Notes: generated from the letters alone by a model not told the origin. A stretch of DNA of 64,000 nucleotides from Anaerolineales bacterium (GCA_015075405.1 JABTUK010000002.1:1240001-1304000), one strand, 5' to 3'; positions 24,429 to 33,097 are shown, counted from the stretch's first letter. Numbers and translations: made by a program.

Positions 24429-26270
24429 ATGTGTGGTATTGTTGGCTATGTAGGCAGCAAGGATGCTTCGAGCATCGTTTTGGAGGGACTGAAAAAGCTG
24501 GAATATCGCGGTTACGACTCGGCTGGGATTGCGACGGTGAACGGCGACCTGGCCATTCGCCGGGCCGAAGGCAAACTGGTTAACCTGGAAAACCGGCTGC
24601 GAGAAGCGCCGCTGGACGGTCATCTGGCCATCGGCCATACCCGTTGGGCCACCCACGGCGCGCCGATTGAGCGCAATGCCCACCCGCACGCCGATGAGGC
24701 CCGGGTGATTGCCGTTGTGCAGAACGGTATTGTTGAAAATTTTATGGCCCTGCGCGCCCAGTTGCAGCAGGAGGGCCACACCTTTGTGTCCGATACCGAT
24801 ACGGAAGTGATTACCCATCTGATTGACAAATACCTGGCCCAGGGCGACGGTCTGGTAGAGGCCTGCCGCCGCGCCTTTCGCCAACTGCACGGAGCGCACG
24901 CCATTGCGGTAGTCAGCAAGCAGGAGCCGGATAAGATCGTCACCGTGCGCCTGGGCAATGCCGGCGGGGTGATCGTCGGCCTGGGCCAGGATGAAAACTA
25001 TCTGGCCTCCGACATCCCGGCCATTCTGGACCACACCCAGCAGGTGGTTTACCTGGAAGATAAAGAGATGGCGGTGATTACGGCCGGGCAGGTCAACTTT
25101 TACCGGCTCGACGGCCAGCCGCTGCGCAAAGAAACCCACCAGATCACCTGGGACCCCATCAGCGCGGTCAAGGGCCAGTACCGCCATTTTATGCAGAAAG
25201 AGATTTACGAGCAGCCCCAATCCATCCAGAGCACCATCCGCGGGCGGGTTGATTTTACCAGCGGCCAAGTCCATCTGGAGCATTTATCGCTGACCCCCGC
25301 CGAGGCCAAAGCCATCGAGCGGATTGTTATTGTGGCCTGCGGCACCTCCGCCTATGCTGGGCAGGTGGGCAAATTTATGCTCGAAAAGCTGGCCCAGGTT
25401 CACGTCTCGGTAGATTACGCCTCAGAGTTTCGCTACCGTGACCCGCTGCTGGACGACAAAACGGTGGTGCTGGCTATTACCCAATCCGGCGAAACCGCCG
25501 ACACCCTGGCCTCGATGGAGGAGGGTCAGCGTAAAGGGGCCAAGCTGTGGAGCATTGTTAACGCCCACGGCAGCATGGCTCACCGCATCAGCGACGGCGT
25601 CATTTTGATGCAGGCCGGGCCGGAGATTGGCGTGGCCAGCACCAAAGCCTTTACCGCCACCCTGACCGATCTGTTTTTGCTGGGCATGTATCTGGGCCAG
25701 CAGCGCGGGGTGCTGGGGGCGGAAGAGAGCTTTGAACTGGCCACCGCTCTGGCCCACCTGCCGGAACTGGCCGGCGAAACCCTGGTCGAAGGGTACAATG
25801 ACTACCAGACCCTGGCCAAGCTGTACCATCACTGCGAGCATTTTCTGTTTTTGGGTCGGGGGCTGAATTACCCCATTGCCCTGGAAGGGGCGCTAAAGCT
25901 GAAGGAGATCAGCTACATCCACGCCGAAGGCTACCCGGCCGGCGAGATGAAGCACGGCCCTATCGCCTTGATTGACGACAACATGCCGGTGGTCTGCATT
26001 GCCACCCAGGACCACGTGTACGATAAGATGATCAGCCAGATTGAGCAGGTCCGCGCCCGCAAAGGCATTGTGATTGCCCTGATCAACGAGGGCGACAACG
26101 AAGTGGCAGCCAAAGCCGACCACGTGCTGAAAATTCCCACTGCCCATCCCCTACTCACGCCCGTTCTATCGGTTATCCCCCTGCAACTGCTGGCCTACCA
26201 CACCGCCATCTGGCGCGGCGCCGACGTGGACCAGCCGCGGAATCTGGCCAAGAGTGTCACCGTTGAGTAG
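24429..26270 (+). CDS. glmS: glutamine-fructose-6-phosphate aminotransferase (isomerizing)
   Basis: This is a 613-residue enzyme that makes glucosamine-6-phosphate from fructose-6-phosphate and glutamine, the first step to UDP-GlcNAc for peptidoglycan and glycans. The N-terminal glutaminase domain begins MCGIVGYVG with the nucleophile Cys2, then LEYRGYDSAGIA, GHTRWATHG and NGIVENF. Two SIS sugar-isomerase domains follow (VACGTSAYAG, AITQSGETADTLASMEEG, IGVASTKAFT, LFLGRGLNYPIALEGALKLK, AEGYPAGEMKHGPIAL) and the usual C-terminus NLAKSVTVE. Length is normal. It is controlled by the ribozyme immediately upstream. Confidence 0.98.
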   Translation: MCGIVGYVGSKDASSIVLEGLKKLEYRGYDSAGIATVNGDLAIRRAEGKLVNLENRLREAPLDGHLAIGHTRWATHGAPIERNAHPHADEARVIAVVQNGIVENFMALRAQLQQEGHTFVSDTDTEVITHLIDKYLAQGDGLVEACRRAFRQLHGAHAIAVVSKQEPDKIVTVRLGNAGGVIVGLGQDENYLASDIPAILDHTQQVVYLEDKEMAVITAGQVNFYRLDGQPLRKETHQITWDPISAVKGQYRHFMQKEIYEQPQSIQSTIRGRVDFTSGQVHLEHLSLTPAEAKAIERIVIVACGTSAYAGQVGKFMLEKLAQVHVSVDYASEFRYRDPLLDDKTVVLAITQSGETADTLASMEEGQRKGAKLWSIVNAHGSMAHRISDGVILMQAGPEIGVASTKAFTATLTDLFLLGMYLGQQRGVLGAEESFELATALAHLPELAGETLVEGYNDYQTLAKLYHHCEHFLFLGRGLNYPIALEGALKLKEISYIHAEGYPAGEMKHGPIALIDDNMPVVCIATQDHVYDKMISQIEQVRARKGIVIALINEGDNEVAAKADHVLKIPTAHPLLTPVLSVIPLQLLAYHTAIWRGADVDQPRNLAKSVTVE

Positions 26271-26331
26271 GTATTGATGTAGCAAAAAATCATCGTGTAC
26301 ACTAGAGTTTATGCGCAATAAAAATTGAATA

Positions 26332-27190
26332 TCAGCTAACCATCTGCGCTTTAGCATGCTGCCAGCGCTGAGTTTGCCAGTTGACCAAGCCGCCCACGAC
26401 TTGCATCACCAAGGTGTAAATTGAGTGGGCACAGCGAAAACGAGTCCCGATAATCTTCCAGTTCTTGACCCAGCCGATACAATGTTCAATGCGCACCCGA
26501 ATTGAATTCAACTGGCGGTTAAATTCAACCTCGTCTTCGGTCAACTCGCCTCCTCTGGGCTTCTTAACCGGTGTTTCCAGGCTCAAGCGGGGCATTTGGT
26601 GGAGTTCACCGGTCTCAGGATTGAGCAAGGTGACCAGGGTCACTTGTTTAGCCAGGCCTTGATAACCTTTTATCGGCTTTGCCCTGACAGCCATCGGGTA
26701 AACGCTCGACAGTTTTGGTCTCGTCGCTCAGTTTCTTGTCGGCTTTGGCACCGGGTACAGCTTCACTAATGGCCTTGATGTCATGCGCCCCATCGGTCAC
26801 AAATTGAGTTTTGAGGGCAAACATCTTTTTTTACCCGAAAAGTGGGCTTTGCGCGTGGCGCTGTCTGCAGACCGATAGACTTGTTGCTCGGTCGCATCAA
26901 TCAAGACCTGCCCATCGGCTAAAGCCGTTAGTTTCAACAGCTCTGCTTCAGTCAACGCTTGCTCGGCTTCCACCAACTCCCACACTTCCGGGCAGGGTAA
27001 CACTTGTTTGAGTAAAGGCAACAAGCGCCGCAAATCCCGTGACACATCCGATTGGCTGGCCCCAAAGAATTTGGCCACCAACGCTTGGATGACATGCAAG
27101 CGCAGATAGGTCAGCACCAGCGCCACCCGAATGACCAGGGCTAAATCACATTTCCGTCCCCCACCTACCCCTCGTTTTCGATCAGGGCAT
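26332..27190 (-). pseudogene. IS5-like DDE transposase, frame-broken
   Basis: Two out-of-frame pieces belong to one transposase. The 27126-26797 piece has VLTYLRLHVIQALVAKFFGA and SQSDVSRDLRRLLPLL, a helix-turn-helix Tnp_4-type N-terminus, then DGQVLIDATEQQVYRS with the first catalytic Asp. The 26694-26332 piece has ELTEDEVEFNRQLNSIRVRI, EHCIGWVKNWKIIGTRFRC and VMQVVGGLVNWQTQRW, containing the final Glu. Between them at least one frameshift breaks the DDE core. The frame can be followed to about 27190 (GVGGGRKCDLALVIRVALVL). It interrupts an Rhs fragment right after the NARY motif. Confidence 0.85.
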
Positions 27191-27225
27191 TGCTGACGTT
27201 GCTGTTCATAGCTCGGATAAGCTGT

Positions 27226-27730
27226 TTAATACCGCGCATTGTAGTCGTACAGTCCAAAGCCATCCTTCTTCTGTGAAGTAAAAGCGAAGTCCGTCGGCGA
27301 GGCCCCATTCGTCCATCTTTCCTCCCCATACGGCAAATACCGCGCTTGAGACACCAGCGCCCCGCTCTGATTGGTTGTTAAAGAAGTGCTGCCCAAGGGG
27401 GTCGCCGTGCAGGTAGTATACCACATTTGGAAAGGATGAGGGCGGAAGGATGAAGGATGAAAATAACTTTCATCCCTCATCCTTCCGCCTTCATCCTTAT
27501 CTGGAAGCTGGCCTCTGAGTAGCCCACATCGGTGAGCCAGCCGGTGTAGGCCAGGTTGCCGATTTTGTACTGGACAGCGTATTTGAGGTTGCTGGAACTG
27601 GGGCGGGGTCGCTGCCGGCCCAATCAACCGAGATGTTCGGGCCGGTGGTGTGGAATGCGGTGATGGTCACCGTAGGAACGATGCTGTTGGCTTTGGCGAG
27701 TTGGGTAATGGGCTGGGGGTAGTGGCTTAC
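27226..27730 (-). pseudogene. Rhs core fragment, frameshifted and cut by the IS5-like element
   Basis: Pieces in different frames read TVTITAFHTTGPNIS (about 27690-27640), MVYYLHGDPLG and GSTSLTTNQSGALVSQARYLPYGEERW, then FTSQKKDGFGLYDYNARY, where the sequence runs into the transposase remnant. The order matches the neighbouring Rhs gene at 30424-33096 (TVAITAAQTSGPNI, VYYVHGDHLG, LTTNQSGALV, RYLPYGETRW, LYDYGARWYDP), so this is a decayed copy. A long inverted repeat (27432-27498) sits inside it. Confidence 0.85.
27432..27498. repeat. 31-bp inverted repeat built from AAGGATG heptamers
   Basis: The left arm 27432-27462 and right arm 27468-27498 are inverted copies with two mismatches around a 5-base loop (ATAAC). 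Each arm is itself AAGGATG-type heptamers with one AGGGCGG or AAGGCGG unit. It lies inside the Rhs fragment. The right arm closely matches the in-gene tract at 37427-37454. Confidence 0.93.
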
Positions 27731-27747
27731 CCCCTCTCCAGGCCAGT

Positions 27748-28185
27748 CTATTCAATCACTAAAGTGGAAAATTCTCGGCTCAGAAAATCACGGATGGTTA
27801 TGATGGGAATACGCCGGTATTCACCCAGAGCCAATAAATGCTGGTCGCCCGAAACGATGTAAACAGCCTGGGCTGCCAGCGCACAGTGTAGAAAAATATC
27901 ATCATCTGGATCAGCCGCTACCAGTGGCCCACTTTCTGTCTCTACCGGCTCAAACAACGTGGTCAGCGTCAAAACATAGGTTATCAGGTCGGCGGGGAGT
28001 AAGCCCAACTGTTTCAAACGGGGTTGAAGGCGCTGATAGCCCAACACCCGGCTTAATTCGGCCAGGGTGTCAGCGGTGAGACATAGGGTTACCTGCCCCT
28101 TTTCAGCTAAACGAAGCAGTTCGTGGGACATTCCCCGCCACAATAGCCCGGAAATCCAGATGTTAGTGTCAATAACCAGGCGCAC
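27748..28185 (-). CDS. PIN-domain toxin of a VapC-like toxin-antitoxin pair
   Basis: This is a 145-residue protein with the PIN ribonuclease layout: LVIDTNIWISGLLW with the first Asp (residue 5), TADTLAELSRVLGY with the conserved Glu, and AADPDDDIFLHCALAAQA, where the acidic cluster binds Mg2+, then YIVSGDQHLL. It looks like the COG1569 group of PIN toxins. These cleave RNA when freed from their antitoxin. The antitoxin gene lies 7 bases upstream on the same strand. Confidence 0.88.
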   Translation of the reverse strand: MRLVIDTNIWISGLLWRGMSHELLRLAEKGQVTLCLTADTLAELSRVLGYQRLQPRLKQLGLLPADLITYVLTLTTLFEPVETESGPLVAADPDDDIFLHCALAAQAVYIVSGDQHLLALGEYRRIPIITIRDFLSREFSTLVIE

Positions 28186-28192
28186 GCCTCAC

Positions 28193-28429
28193 TCACTTCT
28201 GCTCGCGGCGGGCTTGATGAACCAGCTCATTGATCTCATCTAAAGTTAAAGGCTCTTCCGCTGGAGCTTGATCCACGATTTCGACCACCGAGGCCGGGGT
28301 AATGCGTTTCAAATAAACCGTATCACCCTCTACCCAAACCACAAACCGGTCGGACGGGCGAAATTGAGCGGTGATTTGGGCCGGTAATTTGAGGGTATCA
28401 GGCGCAGTCAATTCAGCAATGGCAGTCAT
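28193..28429 (-). CDS. AbrB/SpoVT-like antitoxin
   Basis: This is a 78-residue protein from ATG 28429, chosen because GGAGGT lies six bases upstream; a second in-frame ATG at 28447 would put that site inside the gene. The N-terminal half (LTAPDTLKLPAQITAQFRPS, DRFVVWVEGDTVYLKRI) has the swapped-hairpin DNA-binding pattern of AbrB/MazE-type antitoxins. The acidic C-terminus (EEPLTLDEINELVHQARREQ) would wrap the PIN toxin. It presumably represses the two-gene operon. Confidence 0.78.
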   Translation of the reverse strand: MTAIAELTAPDTLKLPAQITAQFRPSDRFVVWVEGDTVYLKRITPASVVEIVDQAPAEEPLTLDEINELVHQARREQK

Positions 28430-28609
28430 GCTATACCTCCGAGACATCCTCCATCAATTTCTAACCGAAAATGATTGTAATTGATAAGCCAGCCACCGTC
28501 AATTAAGGGCGGAGTGGAATGGCCAACCAACTGCCTGTTTCGGGGACAGTTACGTGACAGTTAGGAGTCCGTTACGAGACCGCTAGCCAGCAGGTGTGGG
28601 GAAGCAGAC
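28430..28609. other. gene-free stretch upstream of the PIN toxin-antitoxin operon
   Basis: This probably carries the promoter of the antitoxin-toxin pair. Repeated GTTACG/AGTTA motifs (GACAGTTACGTGACAGTTAG) occur at about 28540-28563. No further feature could be assigned. Confidence 0.35.
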
Positions 28610-28639
28610 AAAAATAGAGCGCCCCCGACGAGGCGCTCT
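28610..28639 (-). terminator. intrinsic terminator after the DUF433/DUF5615 operon
   Basis: On the minus strand the arms AGAGCGCC and GGCGCTCT pair around an 8-base loop and are followed by ATTTTTG. The position fits the end of the operon at 28737-29395. Confidence 0.75.
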
Positions 28640-28659
28640 ACCTAAGCGACATTTAATCT

Positions 28660-28690
28660 TTGGGTTTCGCTTGGCTCAATCTAACCTATT
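28660..28690. repeat. dispersed TTGGGTTTCGCTTGGCTCAA repeat, copy 1
   Basis: The sequence recurs at 29692-29724 with few changes (TTGGGTTTCGCTTTGGCTCA, then ACCCAACCTAC). The two copies bracket the DUF433/DUF5615 pair in the same orientation. Confidence 0.75.
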
Positions 28691-28736
28691 TCTGTGAGAA
28701 CTGGTTTGTGCTGGGTATCTCATTGAGGGATGGCTT

Positions 28737-29096
28737 CTACCAATTACTCAAAAACTCAAGCCGGTTTTGCATGTCCTGGGCTGACAGGGTGGCGCTTAAG
28801 CGGAGCAAACGGCGCATTTGCTCACCTACGGTGTAATGCTGTTGTCGTGACAGAATGATACCGGCGTGGCTCTTGTCGGCGCTGAGATAACGGGTATGTA
28901 ACTGGTAAAAGTCACCGACATTGAAGCTGTACAGAACCCGACCCTGAGCGATGGCAAACTCAAGATGGCTTTCATCGGATTGTTCGATCATATCCTGTTC
29001 CAGGGCAGTGGTAACATCAATCCCCCGAATACGAAGCGCCTGCACCAAATCCTGGTCCATGCAGTCTTCATCGCAGTAAAGGCGCAGTTGGGTCAT
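28737..29096 (-). CDS. DUF5615-type PIN-like toxin candidate
   Basis: This is a 119-residue protein. LRLYCDEDCMDQDLVQALRI at the start, with the DED cluster, then IDVTTALEQDMIEQSDESHL and GRVLYSFNVGDFYQLHTRYL, match the DUF5615 group of minimal PIN-like proteins. The conserved Asp residues are probable metal ligands. It overlaps the upstream DUF433 gene by four bases. DUF433-DUF5615 pairs are widely treated as toxin-antitoxin modules, with this protein as the likely nuclease toxin. Direct evidence for activity is not in the sequence. Confidence 0.82.
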   Translation of the reverse strand: MTQLRLYCDEDCMDQDLVQALRIRGIDVTTALEQDMIEQSDESHLEFAIAQGRVLYSFNVGDFYQLHTRYLSADKSHAGIILSRQQHYTVGEQMRRLLRLSATLSAQDMQNRLEFLSNW

Positions 29097-29395
29097 GCCG
29101 CATCTTGGCGCTGCCGGCGCTGTGTCTGTTCCAGGTCAGCAGCCAGCTTTTCTTCAGCCGCAATAATGGCTTCGATTTCCTCCTGGTTGGCATGGTAATA
29201 AGCCAGGGCCGCATGCACCTGGGCCAGGCTCACATGTCCAATCCGGCGGACGATTTCCTCCGGCTCAAGCCCCAACTTGTACCAGCCCACAATCCGCCGC
29301 ACGGTTACGCCCGTTCCGGCAATACGCGGCTGACCCTGGCGTATTTCGGGCGAGCGCACAATGAGCGTACCAATGTCTACCGTTGTTAGACTCAT
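29093..29395 (-). CDS. DUF433 antitoxin candidate
   Basis: This is a 100-residue protein. The segment IVRSPEIRQGQPRIAGTGVT then VRRIVGWYKLGLEPEEIVRR and HVSLAQVHAALAYYHANQEE is the DUF433 signature, a helix-turn-helix family related to VapB45 antitoxins. The C-terminal tail is a charged helix (EEKLAADLEQTQRRQRQ) that could clasp the toxin. It is the first gene of a two-gene operon with a four-base overlap. Confidence 0.88.
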   Translation of the reverse strand: MSLTTVDIGTLIVRSPEIRQGQPRIAGTGVTVRRIVGWYKLGLEPEEIVRRIGHVSLAQVHAALAYYHANQEEIEAIIAAEEKLAADLEQTQRRQRQDAA

Positions 29396-29691
29396 AAAAA
29401 CCTCCTTTGTGTGCCCCCAACAGAAGGTGCGACTGCTGATACTTTACCACAGATGACCCAGTCTGAATAACTTTTGTCTTTCAATTTTCAAGGATTATTA
29501 CCAACCTACACTACAGACGCGGCGCGTAGGGCAACGCTGGAGACGGTCGCAGACCGCCTGAGCGCCGTCCCGGTGACGATGCAGACGGGCAGAGTCGTAA
29601 TGGCTCTGTCCGCTTCATTGGGAAAGGCTGCATCGTGCCAAAGCGATAAACTCGCCTCCAAAAGACGCTCACATAACCGGCATTAGATTTT
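29396..29691. other. gene-free stretch with GC-rich repeat-like sequence
   Basis: The left end holds the promoter side of the DUF433 operon. From about 29509 to 29660 the base composition changes to GC-rich with inverted segments (GGTCGCAGACCGCC). This looks like a decayed dispersed repeat and not a gene. No protein family was recognised in any frame. Confidence 0.4.
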
Positions 29692-29724
29692 TTTGGGTTT
29701 CGCTTTGGCTCAACCCAACCTACA
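29692..29724. repeat. dispersed TTGGGTTTCGCTTTGGCTCA repeat, copy 2
   Basis: This is a near-copy of 28660-28690. TTTGGGTT and AACCCAA form a short hairpin around the CGCTTTGGCTC centre. Confidence 0.75.
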
Positions 29725-29754
29725 CAACTGCTCGGTTTGAGCAGAAAGAAATAA

Positions 29755-30321
29755 TTAGTAACCTTCAGGAGGTATAAAATGATATTCTTCGAATCCATCC
29801 GTATTACACTTTGGATTGACGGATGACAAGCGAGCACAGTTTTCATCAATCCCAAGCACTGTCATTAACTCCTTAAATTCACTTTCAGTCAGGTATTTCC
29901 CTCCCGGTTGAACAGCCATATAAGGGAAGCCATATCTATAGCCAATACCAAATCCCACAAGTAACTCGGTTTCGCCATTACGCGCAAAGGCTACTTGAAC
30001 TGGAGACTGAGGAAATGAGAAATAATGAAAAGTTGGCAGAATCCAGTTGTCGGCATAAGTATGCATTTTTTCAACGATGACGTTGATTTCCTCAGGATCG
30101 GTAATAATCCTCCTGTAGACGGGTTCGTAATCGGGAGGAAAATACACATATATTTCAATTTTATCCACATTATTGAGTGTCTTAAGTCTTTCGTAAGTAT
30201 AGGGGACAGGGACGACGTACTCTATTCCGCCTGAGTACATAATCCAGAATACACAACAAGTGCACAAGAGCAGAAAAAGGCAGATGACACCAATGAAGGT
30301 GGTCACTTTGTTTTTTTTCAT
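29755..30321 (-). CDS. small membrane-anchored protein, candidate immunity protein of the Rhs toxin
   Basis: This is a 188-residue protein with one N-terminal membrane helix (TFIGVICLFLLLCTCCVFWI, residues 8-27) and a soluble domain on the outer face, beta-rich with a helical segment (EEINVIVEKMHTYADNW). It has no recognised family. Three things suggest immunity: it directly follows the toxin end of the Rhs gene in the same direction with a 100-base gap, its sequence is visibly more AT-rich than the flanking genes, and small anchored domains are common immunity proteins for secreted toxins. It could instead be an unrelated cargo gene. Confidence 0.55.
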   Translation of the reverse strand: MKKNKVTTFIGVICLFLLLCTCCVFWIMYSGGIEYVVPVPYTYERLKTLNNVDKIEIYVYFPPDYEPVYRRIITDPEEINVIVEKMHTYADNWILPTFHYFSFPQSPVQVAFARNGETELLVGFGIGYRYGFPYMAVQPGGKYLTESEFKELMTVLGIDENCARLSSVNPKCNTDGFEEYHFIPPEGY

Positions 30322-30423
30322 ACTGTCCTACTTAATTTCTCTCCTTCTACCCAGAAACTTGCTCAATTTCGGGTCGGATGAAAACCTCCAAGGTAGCCCG
30401 CATAATACCTTGGGTCTCACCAA

Positions 30424-33096
30424 CTAATTCAAATCAAAGTTTACCCCTGGATATTGTATAGAGACTTCAGGATAGCGTAAGACACCATGGTTGAGACCTT
30501 GAAGTTGCAGTCCACATCTTCGCATCGCTGTATTGAAGGCTGTGTTACTATTTGGTCCAATGGGGCTATAAGGTACATGTAAGCCGGCAACGTAATCCAG
30601 CGCATTGATGATACATTCAACTTTTTTACAGGCTTCTTGAGGTGGAATGTCAAGCGTCATAACGCGCTCCTTCATCTCGGGTAGTACCGGTTGACCTCTG
30701 CGCCACCAACGAAGATTTCCCCACCAATATAGCCCGAACGAACTCCCTGACTCCTCAAGACCGGCTTGAACATCGGCACCACTTGGTGTATCACGTGTTA
30801 TTAAGTAGCTACTGCCTGAGAATGAGCCAGAACTTGAGTCACCAGATAAACTTGGACCTCCAATAAGCTTATTATATCCAGCCATATCATAAGCAAGTCG
30901 GTCGCCTTGGTCATTCGTCAAAATAAAGCCAAGATGACCACGTCTAAGATCAACCCGCTCACCCGTGTTTGGATCAGTAGCACTCACCGCTGGAACAGGT
31001 ATAAACAGACTAAAAACTTCTACTTTACACGACGATGAAGGGCATGGGGCTGATTTAATTGGGGTTGGCTTGGGTGATTGGAATAGTGGAGGTTGTGACA
31101 CTGGCCATGAAGGCGCGTTACCAGTTTGTACGTTGTTCGAATTGACAATGCAAGGTTTACCATTGACATAAGCTCCTTGCCATACACCCTGTACCACACA
31201 GAGACTATATCCGTTCTCACATACGCCAGAAATCGGGTCACATTTGAAAAAGCCTAGCGGATCTACAAAGTTAACTGGATTATTCCGAGCGTAAGAGTAT
31301 CTGTTGAGACTTTGCGGGTCGAAATAATCAGGTATAATCGTATCAGGACTGATAAACTGGTTAAGATAAGGATCATACCATCTTGCCCCGTAGTCGTACA
31401 ATTCCATGTAAGAGTCATTACGTTGACTCGTGAATCCAAAATCCGTCGGCCCGCTGCTCCCCCACCGAGTCTCCCCATACGGCAAATACCGCCCCTGCGA
31501 TACCAACGCCCCACTTTGATTGGTTGTTAAAGAAGTGCTGCCCAGATGATCTCCGTGTACGTAGTATACTTGATTACCTTGCCTCATAGCAACCTTCTGG
31601 CTGCCAAAGGCGTAATACTTCGTCACCCGCTCCAACTTGACCGTTTGGGTAGCCCAGCTACTCTGGTTAAGCGCCTTATCCGTCACCCGCACTTGAAACG
31701 TGTAAGTATAGCCGGGTCTGCCTCTAAATTCGGCGCTGCTATATTTGACATCGGTCAGCCAGGCAGTAGGGGTAATGGTACTGCCTTCGCGATACCAGAC
31801 ATCGTATCCGTTCAGGCCGGAGCCGCTGTCACTCCCGCTCCAAGTCAGGGCGATATTCGGGCCGCTGGTCTGCGCGGCGGTGATAGCCACAGTGGGGCTG
31901 ATACTATCCACCGTAAATTTCCAATAGTATGGACTGGTGGGCGAGGGGGTGTAACCCCGGCCCGCTGCATTGGCGATGCTGGCATCTACATAGTGCGTCC
32001 CCTCGGTTAAGGCAGTGGTCAAGGCCAGGCTGAAACCGTTGGGCGTTACTACTGCCCCGGACTTCAATTGTCCGTCCAGAGTGAGAACAAAGGTGTTGGT
32101 AATAACCGGGCCGCCATTGATGATGAACCCGCCGCTGAGGGTCGGCTGCGTCGTGCGGATATAACTCTTGGTAATTGGCACAAGGTCCTTAAACCCAGGT
32201 CGGCTGAGGTTAACGGCAACGGTGGCTGACACCGGACTGCTCACATTCCCAGCCTGGTCGGTGGCCTGGAAGAAGAAGGTATAGTTGCCCCCTTCCTCCG
32301 TCGCCGTGAAAACAGTGGTTGTTGCTGTGCCGCTGTATACCGGTTGAGCTTCACCATTCTCAAACTGATAGCTGACCGTATACATCGCCACGCCGGAGTG
32401 AGCATCGCTGCCCTGCCAGCCCAGGGTAAAGCTGGGGCTGTAAACCGTCGTGCTGGCCGGGAGGGTCATGGTCACGACCGGCGGGGTGTTGTCAATGCGC
32501 ACGAGGCGGGTCTTGGGTGGCTGTTCCACATTCCCCAGTTCGTCAACCCCGCCCACCGTAAAGGTAAAAACATTCCCGCTCGTCAGGCCGGTCAAATTAT
32601 AGGTGGTGGCCCAGGCCGCTGCCGTGTTGACCCCGCTCCAGGTAATGGCGCTCAGGCTGGGCGCATACTGCTGCACCGTTTTGACCCCGCTGACGGCATC
32701 GCCGGTGCGCCCGCGGAACTGGACGTAGCCGGGCCTTATCCAACCATCCTGGGCCGGTTGGTCAAGGGTCGTTTGCGGCGGTTGGGTATCGTAGGTAAAG
32801 GTGACGCCGGCCGAGTCAGGACCATATTGGTACACCCCGCTGACCAGGCGTCTGGGCCGGGCGTAGATGGTATGCCGGCCTTGCGCCGGGGTTAAGGCGG
32901 GGCTGCTCCAGGCCCCATACAAATTGACGGCGATGTTCGCCGCCAAAAGCGGGTCGCTGCCGGGGCCGGTGTCGTAATACAGGTCAAGTACATGATTCGA
33001 CTCGGCCGTGCCGGTAAGGGTTATCGTCGCTGCGTTGAGGCCCATGCCCGCCTGGGGAAAGACAATGGTGGGCGAGAGAAAGGTGGAGGCGCACAT
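30424..33096 (-). CDS. C-terminal part of an Rhs polymorphic toxin: Ig-like domains, Rhs core, toxin tip
   Basis: This piece has 890 residues from ATG 33096, in a frame open to about 33171. Residues 1-450 are Ig/FN3-like domains (ITLTGTAESNHVLDLYYDTG, NVFTFTVGGVDELGNVEQPP, NYTFFFQATDQAGNVSSPVS). The Rhs core follows (VYYVHGDHLGSTSLTTNQSG, LYDYGARWYDPYLNQFISPD, LNRYSYARNNPVNFVDPLG, about 545-655). After it comes a variable tip with RRGHLGFILTNDQGDRLAYD and PYSPIGPNSNTAFNTAMRRC, a His plus GPNSN arrangement reminiscent of papain-like (NlpC/LRAT-type) toxin or peptidase tips. The function of the tip is inferred. Upstream parts of the protein are out of frame, so this is probably not translated as a full toxin now. 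Confidence 0.7.
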   Translation of the reverse strand: MCASTFLSPTIVFPQAGMGLNAATITLTGTAESNHVLDLYYDTGPGSDPLLAANIAVNLYGAWSSPALTPAQGRHTIYARPRRLVSGVYQYGPDSAGVTFTYDTQPPQTTLDQPAQDGWIRPGYVQFRGRTGDAVSGVKTVQQYAPSLSAITWSGVNTAAAWATTYNLTGLTSGNVFTFTVGGVDELGNVEQPPKTRLVRIDNTPPVVTMTLPASTTVYSPSFTLGWQGSDAHSGVAMYTVSYQFENGEAQPVYSGTATTTVFTATEEGGNYTFFFQATDQAGNVSSPVSATVAVNLSRPGFKDLVPITKSYIRTTQPTLSGGFIINGGPVITNTFVLTLDGQLKSGAVVTPNGFSLALTTALTEGTHYVDASIANAAGRGYTPSPTSPYYWKFTVDSISPTVAITAAQTSGPNIALTWSGSDSGSGLNGYDVWYREGSTITPTAWLTDVKYSSAEFRGRPGYTYTFQVRVTDKALNQSSWATQTVKLERVTKYYAFGSQKVAMRQGNQVYYVHGDHLGSTSLTTNQSGALVSQGRYLPYGETRWGSSGPTDFGFTSQRNDSYMELYDYGARWYDPYLNQFISPDTIIPDYFDPQSLNRYSYARNNPVNFVDPLGFFKCDPISGVCENGYSLCVVQGVWQGAYVNGKPCIVNSNNVQTGNAPSWPVSQPPLFQSPKPTPIKSAPCPSSSCKVEVFSLFIPVPAVSATDPNTGERVDLRRGHLGFILTNDQGDRLAYDMAGYNKLIGGPSLSGDSSSGSFSGSSYLITRDTPSGADVQAGLEESGSSFGLYWWGNLRWWRRGQPVLPEMKERVMTLDIPPQEACKKVECIINALDYVAGLHVPYSPIGPNSNTAFNTAMRRCGLQLQGLNHGVLRYPEVSIQYPGVNFDLN

Positions 33097-33097
33097 A

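Noticed and set aside
29474..29686. A 70-codon plus-strand frame in the gap before the small membrane protein
   Set aside because: It has no ribosome-binding site or family match and lies in repeat-like GC-rich sequence.
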